This document shows positions 1 to 7,145 of a DNA stretch of 12,292 bases, in pieces (position 1 is the stretch's first letter; every line of letters begins with the position of its first letter). This DNA comes from Myxococcales bacterium (GTDB lineage Bacteria; Myxococcota_A; Polyangia; Polyangiales; Houyiibacteriaceae): the NCBI GenBank assembly GCA_013002645.1, contig JABDJF010000237.1, positions 1 to 12,292 on the forward strand. The letters run 5' to 3'. Both the position numbers and the translations under genes were made by a program. The notes beneath the pieces are model-generated. The model did no database searches, was not told the origin of the DNA, and was given only the letters and a program-made list of their open reading frames with translations.

Positions 1-255
1 GGGTACATCAGTTACTCGTTTCACCGGGTCGGAGAGGTCACCGACGACATCTCCGGCATCGACCGCATCATGGGGTACGGCTTCAACTGGGCACCCCCGA
101 GCGTCTTGGTCGACACGATTGGCCTACGGCCCACGATTCAGATGATCGAAAAGGCTGGCCTTCCGGTGCCGCCTGCACTTGCAAACGCTCAAGCGGGCAC
201 GACTTTCTTTGATGACCCACAGGTCAACGTGGGCAAGTTCTTCGTCGCTGCGTGA
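1..255 (+). CDS. 3-hydroxyacyl-CoA dehydrogenase, C-terminal fragment (5' end outside window)
   Basis: The reading frame is open from base 1 and ends in TGA at 253-255, so only the last 84 residues are present. The visible stretch, with HRVGEVTDDISGIDRIMGYG near its start and then FNWAPPSVLVDTIG, resembles the C-terminal helical domain of 3-hydroxyacyl-CoA dehydrogenases. In that domain a 'D-ID-M--G--W--GP-----IG' pattern forms part of the dimer and substrate-binding region. The family oxidises L-3-hydroxyacyl-CoA to 3-ketoacyl-CoA with NAD+. The NAD-binding Rossmann domain and any fused enoyl-CoA hydratase domain would lie upstream and cannot be seen. The thiolase that follows after 22 bp would perform the next step of the same pathway, which supports the call. 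It cannot be decided here whether this is a stand-alone enzyme or the end of a FadB/FadJ-like multifunctional protein. Confidence 0.8.
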   Translation, partial: GYISYSFHRVGEVTDDISGIDRIMGYGFNWAPPSVLVDTIGLRPTIQMIEKAGLPVPPALANAQAGTTFFDDPQVNVGKFFVAA

Positions 256-277
256 GCGAAAGGTTTTGGTGAAAGAA

Positions 278-1513
278 ATGGCACAGGTTCCAGAAGTCTA
301 CGTTCTCGGCGGTTACCAGACCGACTTTGCTCGCAACTGGAGCAAAGAAAAGAAGCACTTCGTCGCGATGATGCGCGAGGCGGTAATCGGCGCGCTCGAG
401 GAAACGAAGATCGAGCCGGGCGACATCGAAGTCGCTCACACCGGCAACTTCGCGGCAGAGCTCTACAGCAAGCAGGGGCACCTCGGCGCCTTCTTTTTGG
501 AGATCGACCCGGCGTTCAGCGGCCTTCCAACCGCGCGGCACGAAGCGGCCTGCGCATCGGGCAGCATTGCGATCCTCGCCGCCTCGGCAGAGATCGAAGC
601 GCATCGCTACGACTTGGCCTGCGTGGTCGGCGTCGAACAGATGAAGACGGTCGGTGCCGGAGAAGGCGGCGACTTCCTCGGCACGGCGGCCTGGTACGAG
701 CTCGAAGCGAAGGGGATCGAATTCCCGTTCCCAAAGCTCTTCGGGAAGCTCGGCGACGAGTACGACAAGCGCTACGGGCTCAAGGACGAGCACCTCGCGG
801 AGATCAGCACGATCAACTACGCGAACGGCAAGCTCAACCCGAACGCGCAGACCCGCACATGGTACATGAACTACGAGCACGCGATGAGCCGTGACGAGTT
901 CAACGGGAGCATCGGCGGACGGATCCACATCTCGGATTGCTCGCAGGTGACCGACGGCGCCGCTGCCGTGCTCCTTGCATCACCGGCCTACGCCAAGAAG
1001 TGGGCCGACCGCGTGGGGGTACCGCTCGAGTCGATTCCTCGCATCAAAGGCTGGGGCCACAACACCTCTCGGATGCGCTTCGAGGACAAGGTCGCGGAAA
1101 GCAAGGGCGCGGAGTACGTTCTGCCGCACGTGAGGACCACGGTCACCAGCGCCATGAAGCGCGCCGGCATCGCCGACGTGAGCGGCATCGACTCGATCGA
1201 AACCCACGACTGCTTCACCACCTCCGAATACATGGCGATCGACCACTTCGGCCTCACGGCGCCGGGCGAAAGCTGGAAGGCGATCGAAGCCGGAGACATC
1301 GCCCTCGGCGGCAAGACCCCGATCAACCCGAGCGGCGGTCTCATCGGCGCGGGCCACCCCGTCGGCGCGACGGGAGTCCGCCAGGTGCTCGACTCGGTCA
1401 AGCAGGTCAAAGGCGAAGCCGGCGACTACCAAGTCGAAGGTGCCAAGAACGTCCAAACCTTGAACATCGGTGGCTCCGGCACGACGAGCTGCAGCTTCGT
1501 CATCGGAACCTGA
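278..1513 (+). CDS. Acetyl-CoA acetyltransferase / SCP2-type thiolase
   Basis: The 411-aa protein has the two-domain thiolase pattern. The acyl-accepting cysteine lies in EAACASGS (Cys92). HDCF is at residues 310-313, with Cys312, and GHPVGATG has His360. The C-terminus reads NIGGSG, so the CxG cysteine of classical FadA/AtoB thiolases is absent. This combination is typical of the SCP2/SCP-x thiolase branch, where the HDCF cysteine is thought to act as the second catalytic residue. The likely reaction is CoA-dependent cleavage of 3-ketoacyl-CoA (or the reverse condensation) in the cytoplasm. It follows the dehydrogenase by 22 bp, consistent with co-transcription. ATG at 278 is chosen; an in-frame GTG at 269 is a real alternative because AAAGG at 259-263 is better spaced for it. 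The frame is open further upstream, but earlier starts would overlap the dehydrogenase. The natural substrate cannot be told from sequence. Confidence 0.9.
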   Translation: MAQVPEVYVLGGYQTDFARNWSKEKKHFVAMMREAVIGALEETKIEPGDIEVAHTGNFAAELYSKQGHLGAFFLEIDPAFSGLPTARHEAACASGSIAILAASAEIEAHRYDLACVVGVEQMKTVGAGEGGDFLGTAAWYELEAKGIEFPFPKLFGKLGDEYDKRYGLKDEHLAEISTINYANGKLNPNAQTRTWYMNYEHAMSRDEFNGSIGGRIHISDCSQVTDGAAAVLLASPAYAKKWADRVGVPLESIPRIKGWGHNTSRMRFEDKVAESKGAEYVLPHVRTTVTSAMKRAGIADVSGIDSIETHDCFTTSEYMAIDHFGLTAPGESWKAIEAGDIALGGKTPINPSGGLIGAGHPVGATGVRQVLDSVKQVKGEAGDYQVEGAKNVQTLNIGGSGTTSCSFVIGT

Positions 1514-1527
1514 TTACCAACGGGCGA

Positions 1528-1551
1528 CACCGGGGTCGTAGGACCCCGGTG
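1528..1551 (+). terminator. Strong hairpin between thiolase and proS (terminator-like, no U tract)
   Basis: The arms 1528-1537 (caccggggtc) and 1542-1551 (gaccccggtg) are perfectly complementary over 10 bp around a 4-nt loop. The hairpin starts 15 bp after the thiolase stop and ends 33 bp before proS. No T-run follows, so it is not a canonical intrinsic terminator. It could be a 3' stabilising or attenuating structure, or a weak terminator in a GC-rich genome. Confidence 0.45.
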
Positions 1552-1584
1552 GAAACCCTCCTCCCTGCCTGCTAGGACGGCGCG

Positions 1585-3300
1585 ATGCGATACTCGCGCG
1601 CCTTCATTCCGACGCTCAAGGAAGTCCCCAAGGACGCGACCATGCCGTCGCACGTGCTCATGCTTCGGGGCGGGTACGCAAGGATGGTTGGCGCCGGGAT
1701 CTACGAGCTGCTCCCTCTAGGGACGCGCGTTCTGCACAAGATCGAGCAAATCATCCGCGAAGAGATGGATGCGGCCGGAGCCCAGGAGTTGCTCATGCCG
1801 ACATTCGTGCCGGCGGAGTACTTCAAGGAAACCGGGCGCTGGGACCTATACGGCCCCACTCTTCTACGCGTGAAGGATCGCAAGGGCGGCGAATATCATC
1901 TAGCTCCGACCCACGAAGAGATCATCACCGACCTCGCGCGTCGCGAGGTGAAGAGCTATCGACAGCTGCCGCTGAACCTGTACCAGATCCAACTCAAGTA
2001 TCGCGACGAGCCACGACCTCGCGCAGGGCTGCTCCGTTGCCGCGAGTTCATCATGAAGGACGCATACTCCTTCGACGTCTCCGAAGAAGCGGCGCTCCGA
2101 AGCTACGAGAAGATGCGCGATACCTATCACCGCATCTTCAAGCGGCTTGGGCTCGAGTACCGTGTCGTCGAGGCGGATAGCGGCGCGATCGGCGGCAAGC
2201 AGAGCGCGGAATTTCAGATCCTGGCGCAGACGGGCGAGGACTGGATTGTTGCCTGCGGCGCCTGCGACTACGCGGCCAACGCAGAGGTCGCGCAAGCCGG
2301 GCCCGCAGCGCCCGCGGCGAGCGGCACGGCCGAAATGCAGCCGCTCGAGAAGGTCAAAACACCCGACACCCGGTCGATCGACGAGGTTGTGAGCTTCTTT
2401 GGCGGTGAAACGACCGCGGCTCATACGCTCAAGTCACTGCTCTATCTCGCAGGCGAGGGACTGTGCCTGGCGGTCGTTCGCGGTGATCACGAAGTCAACG
2501 AGCTCGTCTTGGCGCGACACCTGGGTGTCGAAGAAGTCCTTCTTGCTTCGGACGCAGCCGTGAAGGAAGCAACGGGAACCGAGATCGGATTTGTGGGTCC
2601 CGTCGGATACGCCGGCCGTATCATTGCGGACCCCGACGCCGTTGCCGTACCAAACGCAATCGCAGGCGCCAGCGATACCCCCTACCACTACAGGAACGTC
2701 AACCACGGCCGCGACTTCGAAGCGGATGTCGTGTCCATCCGGCAGGCCGCCTCGGGCGACCCCTGCCCCAATTGCGACGGCACGCTCGAACTGTACCGCG
2801 GCATCGAAGGCGGTCACATCTTCGTCCTCGGCACCCACTATAGTGACAAGATGCAAGCGGCCTTCCTCGACGAAGAAGGGAGCAGCCAATCCGTCGTCAT
2901 GGGCTGCTACGGGATCGGCGTGAGTCGACTGATTGCCGCCATCATGGAGCAGCATCACGACGATCACGGAATTCGCTGGCCGATCAACGTCGCGCCCTAT
3001 CGAGTGATCATCACGCCGATCGGCAAAGACGCGGCGCCTCTGACCGCGGCCACCGAGATCTACGACGCACTTCGTGCAAATGGCGTCGACGTCCTCCTCG
3101 ATGACCGGGCCGAGCGGCCCGGGGTAAAGTTCAAGGATGCGGATTTGCTAGGAATTCCTCTCAGAGTCACGGTCGGCTCCCGCGGTCTCAAACAGGGCAC
3201 CGTCGAGCTCAAGAAGCGCACGGAGATTGAGTCGCAGGATGTGCCAATCGACGGCGCCGTGGCTGCGGTCCTCACGGCGATGAACGAGCTCGAAGGTTGA
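1585..3300 (+). CDS. proS: Prolyl-tRNA synthetase (bacterial type, with editing insertion)
   Basis: This class IIa aminoacyl-tRNA synthetase charges tRNA-Pro with proline using ATP. The 571 aa match the usual length of the bacterial form (about 570). THEE lies at 109-112 and motif 2 spans roughly 140-163 (RDEPRPRAGLLRCREFIMKD). A YbaK-like insertion of about 180 residues covers about 225-405 and is expected to clear Ala-tRNA-Pro. It carries a Lys283 in TLKS that seems to match the conserved editing lysine. Motif 3 is GCYGIGVSR at 440-448, and the anticodon-binding domain runs from about 472 to the end. CxxC pairs at 224/227 and 394/397 flank the insertion. The ATG start has an AGGA 7 bp upstream and begins directly with the family's typical N-terminus. 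The gene is probably followed by translational coupling to the small ORF starting 4 bp after its stop. Confidence 0.98.
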   Translation: MRYSRAFIPTLKEVPKDATMPSHVLMLRGGYARMVGAGIYELLPLGTRVLHKIEQIIREEMDAAGAQELLMPTFVPAEYFKETGRWDLYGPTLLRVKDRKGGEYHLAPTHEEIITDLARREVKSYRQLPLNLYQIQLKYRDEPRPRAGLLRCREFIMKDAYSFDVSEEAALRSYEKMRDTYHRIFKRLGLEYRVVEADSGAIGGKQSAEFQILAQTGEDWIVACGACDYAANAEVAQAGPAAPAASGTAEMQPLEKVKTPDTRSIDEVVSFFGGETTAAHTLKSLLYLAGEGLCLAVVRGDHEVNELVLARHLGVEEVLLASDAAVKEATGTEIGFVGPVGYAGRIIADPDAVAVPNAIAGASDTPYHYRNVNHGRDFEADVVSIRQAASGDPCPNCDGTLELYRGIEGGHIFVLGTHYSDKMQAAFLDEEGSSQSVVMGCYGIGVSRLIAAIMEQHHDDHGIRWPINVAPYRVIITPIGKDAAPLTAATEIYDALRANGVDVLLDDRAERPGVKFKDADLLGIPLRVTVGSRGLKQGTVELKKRTEIESQDVPIDGAVAAVLTAMNELEG

Positions 3301-3304
3301 GCAG

Positions 3305-3490
3305 ATGCGCACCGGCGACGAAGGATATGAGACTGCAAAGCGTCGCACTGCGTTGCTCTTGATCGGCTTCGCGCTGCTCGTTGGAATCGGTGTCACGACG
3401 GTTCTGCGACCCGAGGTGGAAGACGAGCCGAGCGACGCGACTGCGAGCGAAGTCGAGATAGCGAACGAGCAGGGAGCAGACGAACCTTAG
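3305..3490 (+). CDS. Small single-span membrane protein, unknown function
   Basis: The 61-aa ORF begins 4 bp after the proS stop, with GAAGG inside the end of proS about 9 bp before its ATG, so it is well placed for coupled translation. The N-terminus is polar and basic (about residues 1-14, ending KRR). It is followed by one hydrophobic segment at about 15-34 (TALLLIGFALLVGIGVTTVL) and a strongly acidic, Glu/Asp-rich tail. By the positive-inside rule the tail would face the periplasm. I recognise no family. The basic-TM-acidic layout and the codon pattern make a real gene likelier than the overlapping minus-strand frames. A role cannot be inferred; being between proS and a cell-wall enzyme is only positional evidence. 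Confidence 0.6.
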   Translation: MRTGDEGYETAKRRTALLLIGFALLVGIGVTTVLRPEVEDEPSDATASEVEIANEQGADEP

Positions 3491-3549
3491 CACCAATGAA
3501 GCGCTCTCGGACCGTTTGCTCGCTAGGTGGCGTGCCTGTAACGCGATCT

Positions 3550-3578
3550 TTGCGCTCAAAGTCACAAATTTGTAATAT
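3550..3578 (+). promoter_or_regulatory. Candidate promoter upstream of the lytic transglycosylase
   Basis: TTGCGC at 3550-3555 (-35-like, 3 of 6 consensus) and TAATAT at 3573-3578 (-10-like, 4 of 6) are 17 bp apart. They lie in a conspicuously AT-rich patch of an otherwise GC-rich region. An overlapping TATTAT at 3576-3581 is an alternative -10. Transcription would begin near 3585-3590, which matters for choosing the start codon of the next gene. Confidence 0.35.
3564..3573. promoter_or_regulatory. Perfect 10-bp palindrome (ACAAATTTGT) in the promoter-like patch
   Basis: ACAAATTTGT is a perfect dyad that abuts and shares one base with the candidate -10 hexamer, and it is followed by a second small palindrome, AATATT (3574-3579). 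Its position between -35 and -10 would suit a repressor operator. There is no direct evidence for a binding protein. Confidence 0.3.
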
Positions 3579-3579
3579 T

Positions 3580-5961
3580 ATGGGGAGCGTGGCCCTTCGT
3601 GTCCCCATAGCAGCGGCCCTCATGGCGCTGATCTTCACATCGCTTCCGGTGCGGACGCATGCATCGCCCGATGTGCCGATGTGCATCGCGGACGCGCCCA
3701 ACGCGAGCAGCGCGCCGATTGACTGGAGGCCATGGCGCGGTCCCATGTGCGGTCCGTTCTTCAGCGCGTTTGCGATCTCCGAGACTCAGCCGCTCAAGAC
3801 ACGAGCCATCGAGGCCTATCGAGAAGCTGGCGAGCAAATCCTGGCGGCGAACTACGAAGAGGCTCGCCTGCAGCTCGATCTGGCCCATCGGGGGCTCCCG
3901 CGAATCGGCGACCGCATCGCGCTCCAGATCGCACGGCTCGAGCTTCTTCGGAATCGACCCGAAAAGGCCGCGGAATTCTTCGCGGACGTCCTGGGCAGCC
4001 CCTATGAATCCGTTCGCGTCGAAGCCGAATTCGGCAGGGTCCTGGCCCTTCTTCGCTCCAATGACCCGGGCGCGGACCAAGCCCTGAACGACCTCTTGCT
4101 GGCATACCCCTCGGTGCCCCACGCGACCGAGCTTCTCTTCGAGCACGCGCAGAGCCTCCTGCGCCGATCGCGCTATCCGGAGGCGATGCAGGTGATGCAC
4201 AGGGTTCGCGTCGACCACCCGGGAACCCGCACCGCGGCCTGGGCCGAGTCCGAGCTCGCGCGTCTAGAGGCGCGAGGCCACGACGCGCCCTCGATGACCG
4301 ACGAGGAGCAAGTACGGCGGGCGCGTCTGCTCGTGCGCTCCGGGCCGCTCGGCGAAGCCAAGGCGACGATCGGAGAGCTGCTCGATAGCCCTCTTTCGGG
4401 AACGCTGCACGCTGAGGTTTACTACCTAGCGGGTCGGCTTGCGCGAGACGAAGGACGCTGGGAGGCGGCAGAGTCGTATTTGCGAACGGCACAACTCTTC
4501 GAGATCGAAGATGTCGCGCAGGCCCAACACATCGAGAATCGCGCGAACGACATGGCTGAGACCGTAAGCGCCCGCGACCCAGCGCACGCACGTCTACAGC
4601 TGAACAGCTTGCGGGCTGGTCGCTCCAACGCGTCGATTCCGACCAACCGACTCGTCGACATGGTTCGGGTCGGTTCGGCAGCGGGGCTTCAAGAGCAGGT
4701 CGACGACCTCCTCATCTCTCTGCGCAAACGAGCTGCGGCGCCGTCTGCGCTTCTCTTCCAGGCGGCGATGGCCGCGGCCGGAACCGGCGGCGAAGGACTG
4801 ATCATCGGCCTTCTGAATGAGATCGCGAAGCGCCCTGGCGCCCGCAACCGAACTGCCGCGATCTACCATCTGGCCCGAGCCCACGAACGTGCGCAGCGGC
4901 CGGCACAGGCGGCCCTCTTTTTCGCGAGGGCGAATGCCGAAGCTGCGCTTGCCGGGGACGAATACTACGCGCTTTGGGCCAGAAACGGCCTGCTGCGCGT
5001 CGAGGACGGCGCTCCGAGCGCGGCAGAAGAGCGGCCGTCGCATCCGCAGGATCTCGCCCTGCCGCGACCCCCACGAACATCCAGCCGCGCGCTTGCCAAA
5101 CAGCTCCGGCCGATCGGCGAGCGTCACCTGAACAGCTACCCATGGGTTGCGCGCGCCGTCGACCTTCTTCGATTGGGCGAGCGAGATGCGGCGACCGCAG
5201 AGTTGTTCGAAGCCTACCTGAGCTGGCGCGAAGCGCTCGGAAAGCCCGTCGCACGAGCTGGGCTCGACTGCGTGGCACGGGCTGACGGCCGATTGCAAGA
5301 AGCGATCGCGAGCGATGTGCGAGCCGCGCGCGCCGGCCTTTCCGATGACGATCGGGCGACGCTTTCCTTGGTGGCGGCCACGCTCGGCGACATGGGCACC
5401 GCTGGGGGCTTTGCCGGTCCGCAGTTCATCGAGACGCTGCCGCGGGCGTACGAATGGCTCGTCGTGCCCGCCGCGAAGCGCTATGGGCTCGATCCCAACC
5501 TATTGCTCGCCGTGATGCGAGTCGAAAGCGCCTATCAAAAGCACATCGTCTCTTACGCAGGCGCTGTGGGGCTGATGCAAATCATGCCGCGAACCGGTCA
5601 ACTGATCGCGCATACGCTCGGCCACGACGACTTCACGCCGGCCGACCTCCTCGACCCAGACCTCAACCTGGAGTTTGCGGCTTGGTATCTGACCTCCCTG
5701 ATTGAGCGTTTCGATGGGCATCTCCCACTCGCAATTGCCGCGTACAACGGCGGGCCCCACAACGTGCGTCGCTGGATTCAAGAGGGCGCCCCGGAGGCGC
5801 CGCTCGACGTCCTGCTGGAGCGGATTCCCTTCACTCAGACTCACCGATACGTCCGAAAGGTGCTGGTTCACTACGAGGCCTACAGGCTGCAGCGAGAGCT
5901 TCCGATGCCGCGGCTCTCGGTTCAACTGCCGGAGCCGCGCATCGATCCACTCGCCTTCTAG
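3580..5961 (+). CDS. Soluble lytic murein transglycosylase (Slt70-like, GH23)
   Basis: A secreted periplasmic enzyme that cleaves peptidoglycan glycan strands to 1,6-anhydro products. From ATG 3580 it has 793 aa. A signal peptide (about 1-28, ending THA before SPDVP) is followed by two early cysteines (PMC, GPMC) that could form a disulfide. A long alpha-helical, TPR-like region spans about 70-610, and the catalytic SLT domain runs about 624-740. Visible motifs are the catalytic glutamate in VMRVES (Glu649), GLMQIMP (664-670) and AYNGG (Tyr722). Helical repeats first and catalytic domain last is the Slt70 plan. The start is uncertain. ATG 3496 (821 aa) is in frame but adds a poor, AT-rich 28-residue leader, and GTG 3589 keeps an intact signal peptide and would fit the candidate promoter better. 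No start has a good ribosome binding site. Confidence 0.92.
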   Translation: MGSVALRVPIAAALMALIFTSLPVRTHASPDVPMCIADAPNASSAPIDWRPWRGPMCGPFFSAFAISETQPLKTRAIEAYREAGEQILAANYEEARLQLDLAHRGLPRIGDRIALQIARLELLRNRPEKAAEFFADVLGSPYESVRVEAEFGRVLALLRSNDPGADQALNDLLLAYPSVPHATELLFEHAQSLLRRSRYPEAMQVMHRVRVDHPGTRTAAWAESELARLEARGHDAPSMTDEEQVRRARLLVRSGPLGEAKATIGELLDSPLSGTLHAEVYYLAGRLARDEGRWEAAESYLRTAQLFEIEDVAQAQHIENRANDMAETVSARDPAHARLQLNSLRAGRSNASIPTNRLVDMVRVGSAAGLQEQVDDLLISLRKRAAAPSALLFQAAMAAAGTGGEGLIIGLLNEIAKRPGARNRTAAIYHLARAHERAQRPAQAALFFARANAEAALAGDEYYALWARNGLLRVEDGAPSAAEERPSHPQDLALPRPPRTSSRALAKQLRPIGERHLNSYPWVARAVDLLRLGERDAATAELFEAYLSWREALGKPVARAGLDCVARADGRLQEAIASDVRAARAGLSDDDRATLSLVAATLGDMGTAGGFAGPQFIETLPRAYEWLVVPAAKRYGLDPNLLLAVMRVESAYQKHIVSYAGAVGLMQIMPRTGQLIAHTLGHDDFTPADLLDPDLNLEFAAWYLTSLIERFDGHLPLAIAAYNGGPHNVRRWIQEGAPEAPLDVLLERIPFTQTHRYVRKVLVHYEAYRLQRELPMPRLSVQLPEPRIDPLAF

Positions 5962-5981
5962 TGGCATTGTGAAGGGCGGAC

Positions 5982-7091
5982 ATGTCTGAAACGGTGGATG
6001 CTGTGGTGATCGGAGCTGGCGTGGTTGGCCTCGCTTGCGCGTACGAGCTCGCGAAGAGGCTCGACTCGGTGCTGGTCCTCGAGCGCGAAGTGGGTCCCGG
6101 GCGCGAGATCTCGAGCCGAAACAGCGGGGTGGTGCACGCGGGAATTTACTATCCTCAGGACTCGCTCAAGACTCGGCTCTGTATCGAGGGAAACCGCCGC
6201 CTCTACGCCTGGTGCGAAGCGCACGACGTGCCTCACAAGCGCACCGGGAAGCTCATCGTCGCGACCAGCGCCGAAGACGAGGAACGTCTCCGCGCGATCG
6301 CCCGGCATGCACGAGACGTGGGCGCGGGCGAACTGCGGCTGATGACAGGCGCCGAGGCACGCGGACAGGAGCCGGAGCTCCGCTGCGAGCTCGCGCTCCA
6401 CTCTCCGACTTCGGGCGTCGTCGACGTGCACGAGCTCCTGGCGAGCCTCGTTTACGAGATCATCGAGGCCGACGGCATGGTCGTCTATCATACCGGGGTC
6501 GACTCGATCCGAAAGACCGAAGCTGGTTGGCTCGTTCGAACCACGGACAGCACAGGAAGCGAGATGGAGCTCTTGGCTCGGCGTGTGGTGAACTCGGCTG
6601 GTCTTTCCGCGCTGGATGTCGCACGGAAATCCGGGCTGGCCGAGGCTGAGCGCCCGTGGCGGCTGTACCCCTGCAAGGGCTCGTACTTCGCGCTCGGCTC
6701 CGGCGCTCCGAAAACGCGCAACAGCTTGATCTACCCGTTGCCCTCGGGCGGAGGGCTCGGTGTCCACATCACTGCGGACATCAACGGGGCTCGACGCGCG
6801 GGACCCGACGCCCAATTCGTCGATGCCATCGAGTACTCGGTGGACGAGTCCCGCGTCGTACGCTTTGCCGAAGCTGTCGCTCGGTACCTCCCGGCGATTC
6901 GTGCGGAGCACTTGACGCCGGACTATAGTGGCATCCGGCCAAAGCTGGTCGGTCCTGAGGGTGGATTTGCGGACTTCGTGATTCACGGGCCGGAGTCACA
7001 GCCTGGAATGGTACATTTGATTGGCATCGAGTCTCCGGGGCTGACGGCTGCGCTTGCGATCGGTGCGCGCGTGTCCGAGGTTCTCGCTTAG
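5982..7091 (+). CDS. FAD-dependent oxidoreductase, L-2-hydroxyglutarate oxidase/dehydrogenase-like
   Basis: A 369-aa DAO-fold flavoprotein. The FAD dinucleotide-binding motif GAGVVG is at 11-16, with an acidic residue at the end of beta-2 (LVLERE, Glu34) for the ribose. The signature SRNSGVVHAGIYYP at 45-58 is characteristic of the LhgO/L2HGDH branch, and the C-terminal SGIRPKL with HLIGIESPGLTAAL completes the FAD site. The likely reaction is oxidation of L-2-hydroxyglutarate to 2-oxoglutarate, with electrons passed to the quinone pool. It would act as metabolite repair, because malate and lactate dehydrogenases make the hydroxy acid by mistake. It is somewhat shorter than E. coli LhgO (about 420 aa), so a related 2-hydroxy acid or amine substrate is possible. 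GAAGGG lies 5 bp before the ATG, and the gene is 20 bp from the transglycosylase, suggesting co-transcription without an obvious functional link. Confidence 0.85.
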   Translation: MSETVDAVVIGAGVVGLACAYELAKRLDSVLVLEREVGPGREISSRNSGVVHAGIYYPQDSLKTRLCIEGNRRLYAWCEAHDVPHKRTGKLIVATSAEDEERLRAIARHARDVGAGELRLMTGAEARGQEPELRCELALHSPTSGVVDVHELLASLVYEIIEADGMVVYHTGVDSIRKTEAGWLVRTTDSTGSEMELLARRVVNSAGLSALDVARKSGLAEAERPWRLYPCKGSYFALGSGAPKTRNSLIYPLPSGGGLGVHITADINGARRAGPDAQFVDAIEYSVDESRVVRFAEAVARYLPAIRAEHLTPDYSGIRPKLVGPEGGFADFVIHGPESQPGMVHLIGIESPGLTAALAIGARVSEVLA

Positions 7092-7094
7092 GGG

Positions 7095-7122
7095 TTGCGC
7101 TCCGGGCCGGGGGTATGCATAA
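7095..7122 (+). promoter_or_regulatory. Weak candidate promoter and imperfect dyad before trxB
   Basis: The 54-bp gap before trxB contains TTGCGC (7095-7100), the same -35-like hexamer as before the transglycosylase, and GCATAA (7117-7122) 16 bp later. An imperfect dyad, GGGTATGCATAACCC, spans 7111-7125. This would allow trxB to be expressed separately from the upstream genes, but each element is weak. Confidence 0.22.
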
Positions 7123-7145
7123 CCCGGGCGTCAAAAAGGAGCAGC

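Noticed and set aside
3794..4591. 265-codon antisense frame within the lytic transglycosylase
   Set aside because: The product is dominated by Arg, Ala, Pro and Ser, the signature of a GC-rich shadow frame.
5958..6986. 342-codon open frame antisense to the FAD oxidoreductase
   Set aside because: The plus-strand frame encodes clear FAD-binding motifs, while the antisense product is low-complexity, Arg/Val/Asp-rich and matches no family I know. Long antisense frames are common at this GC content.
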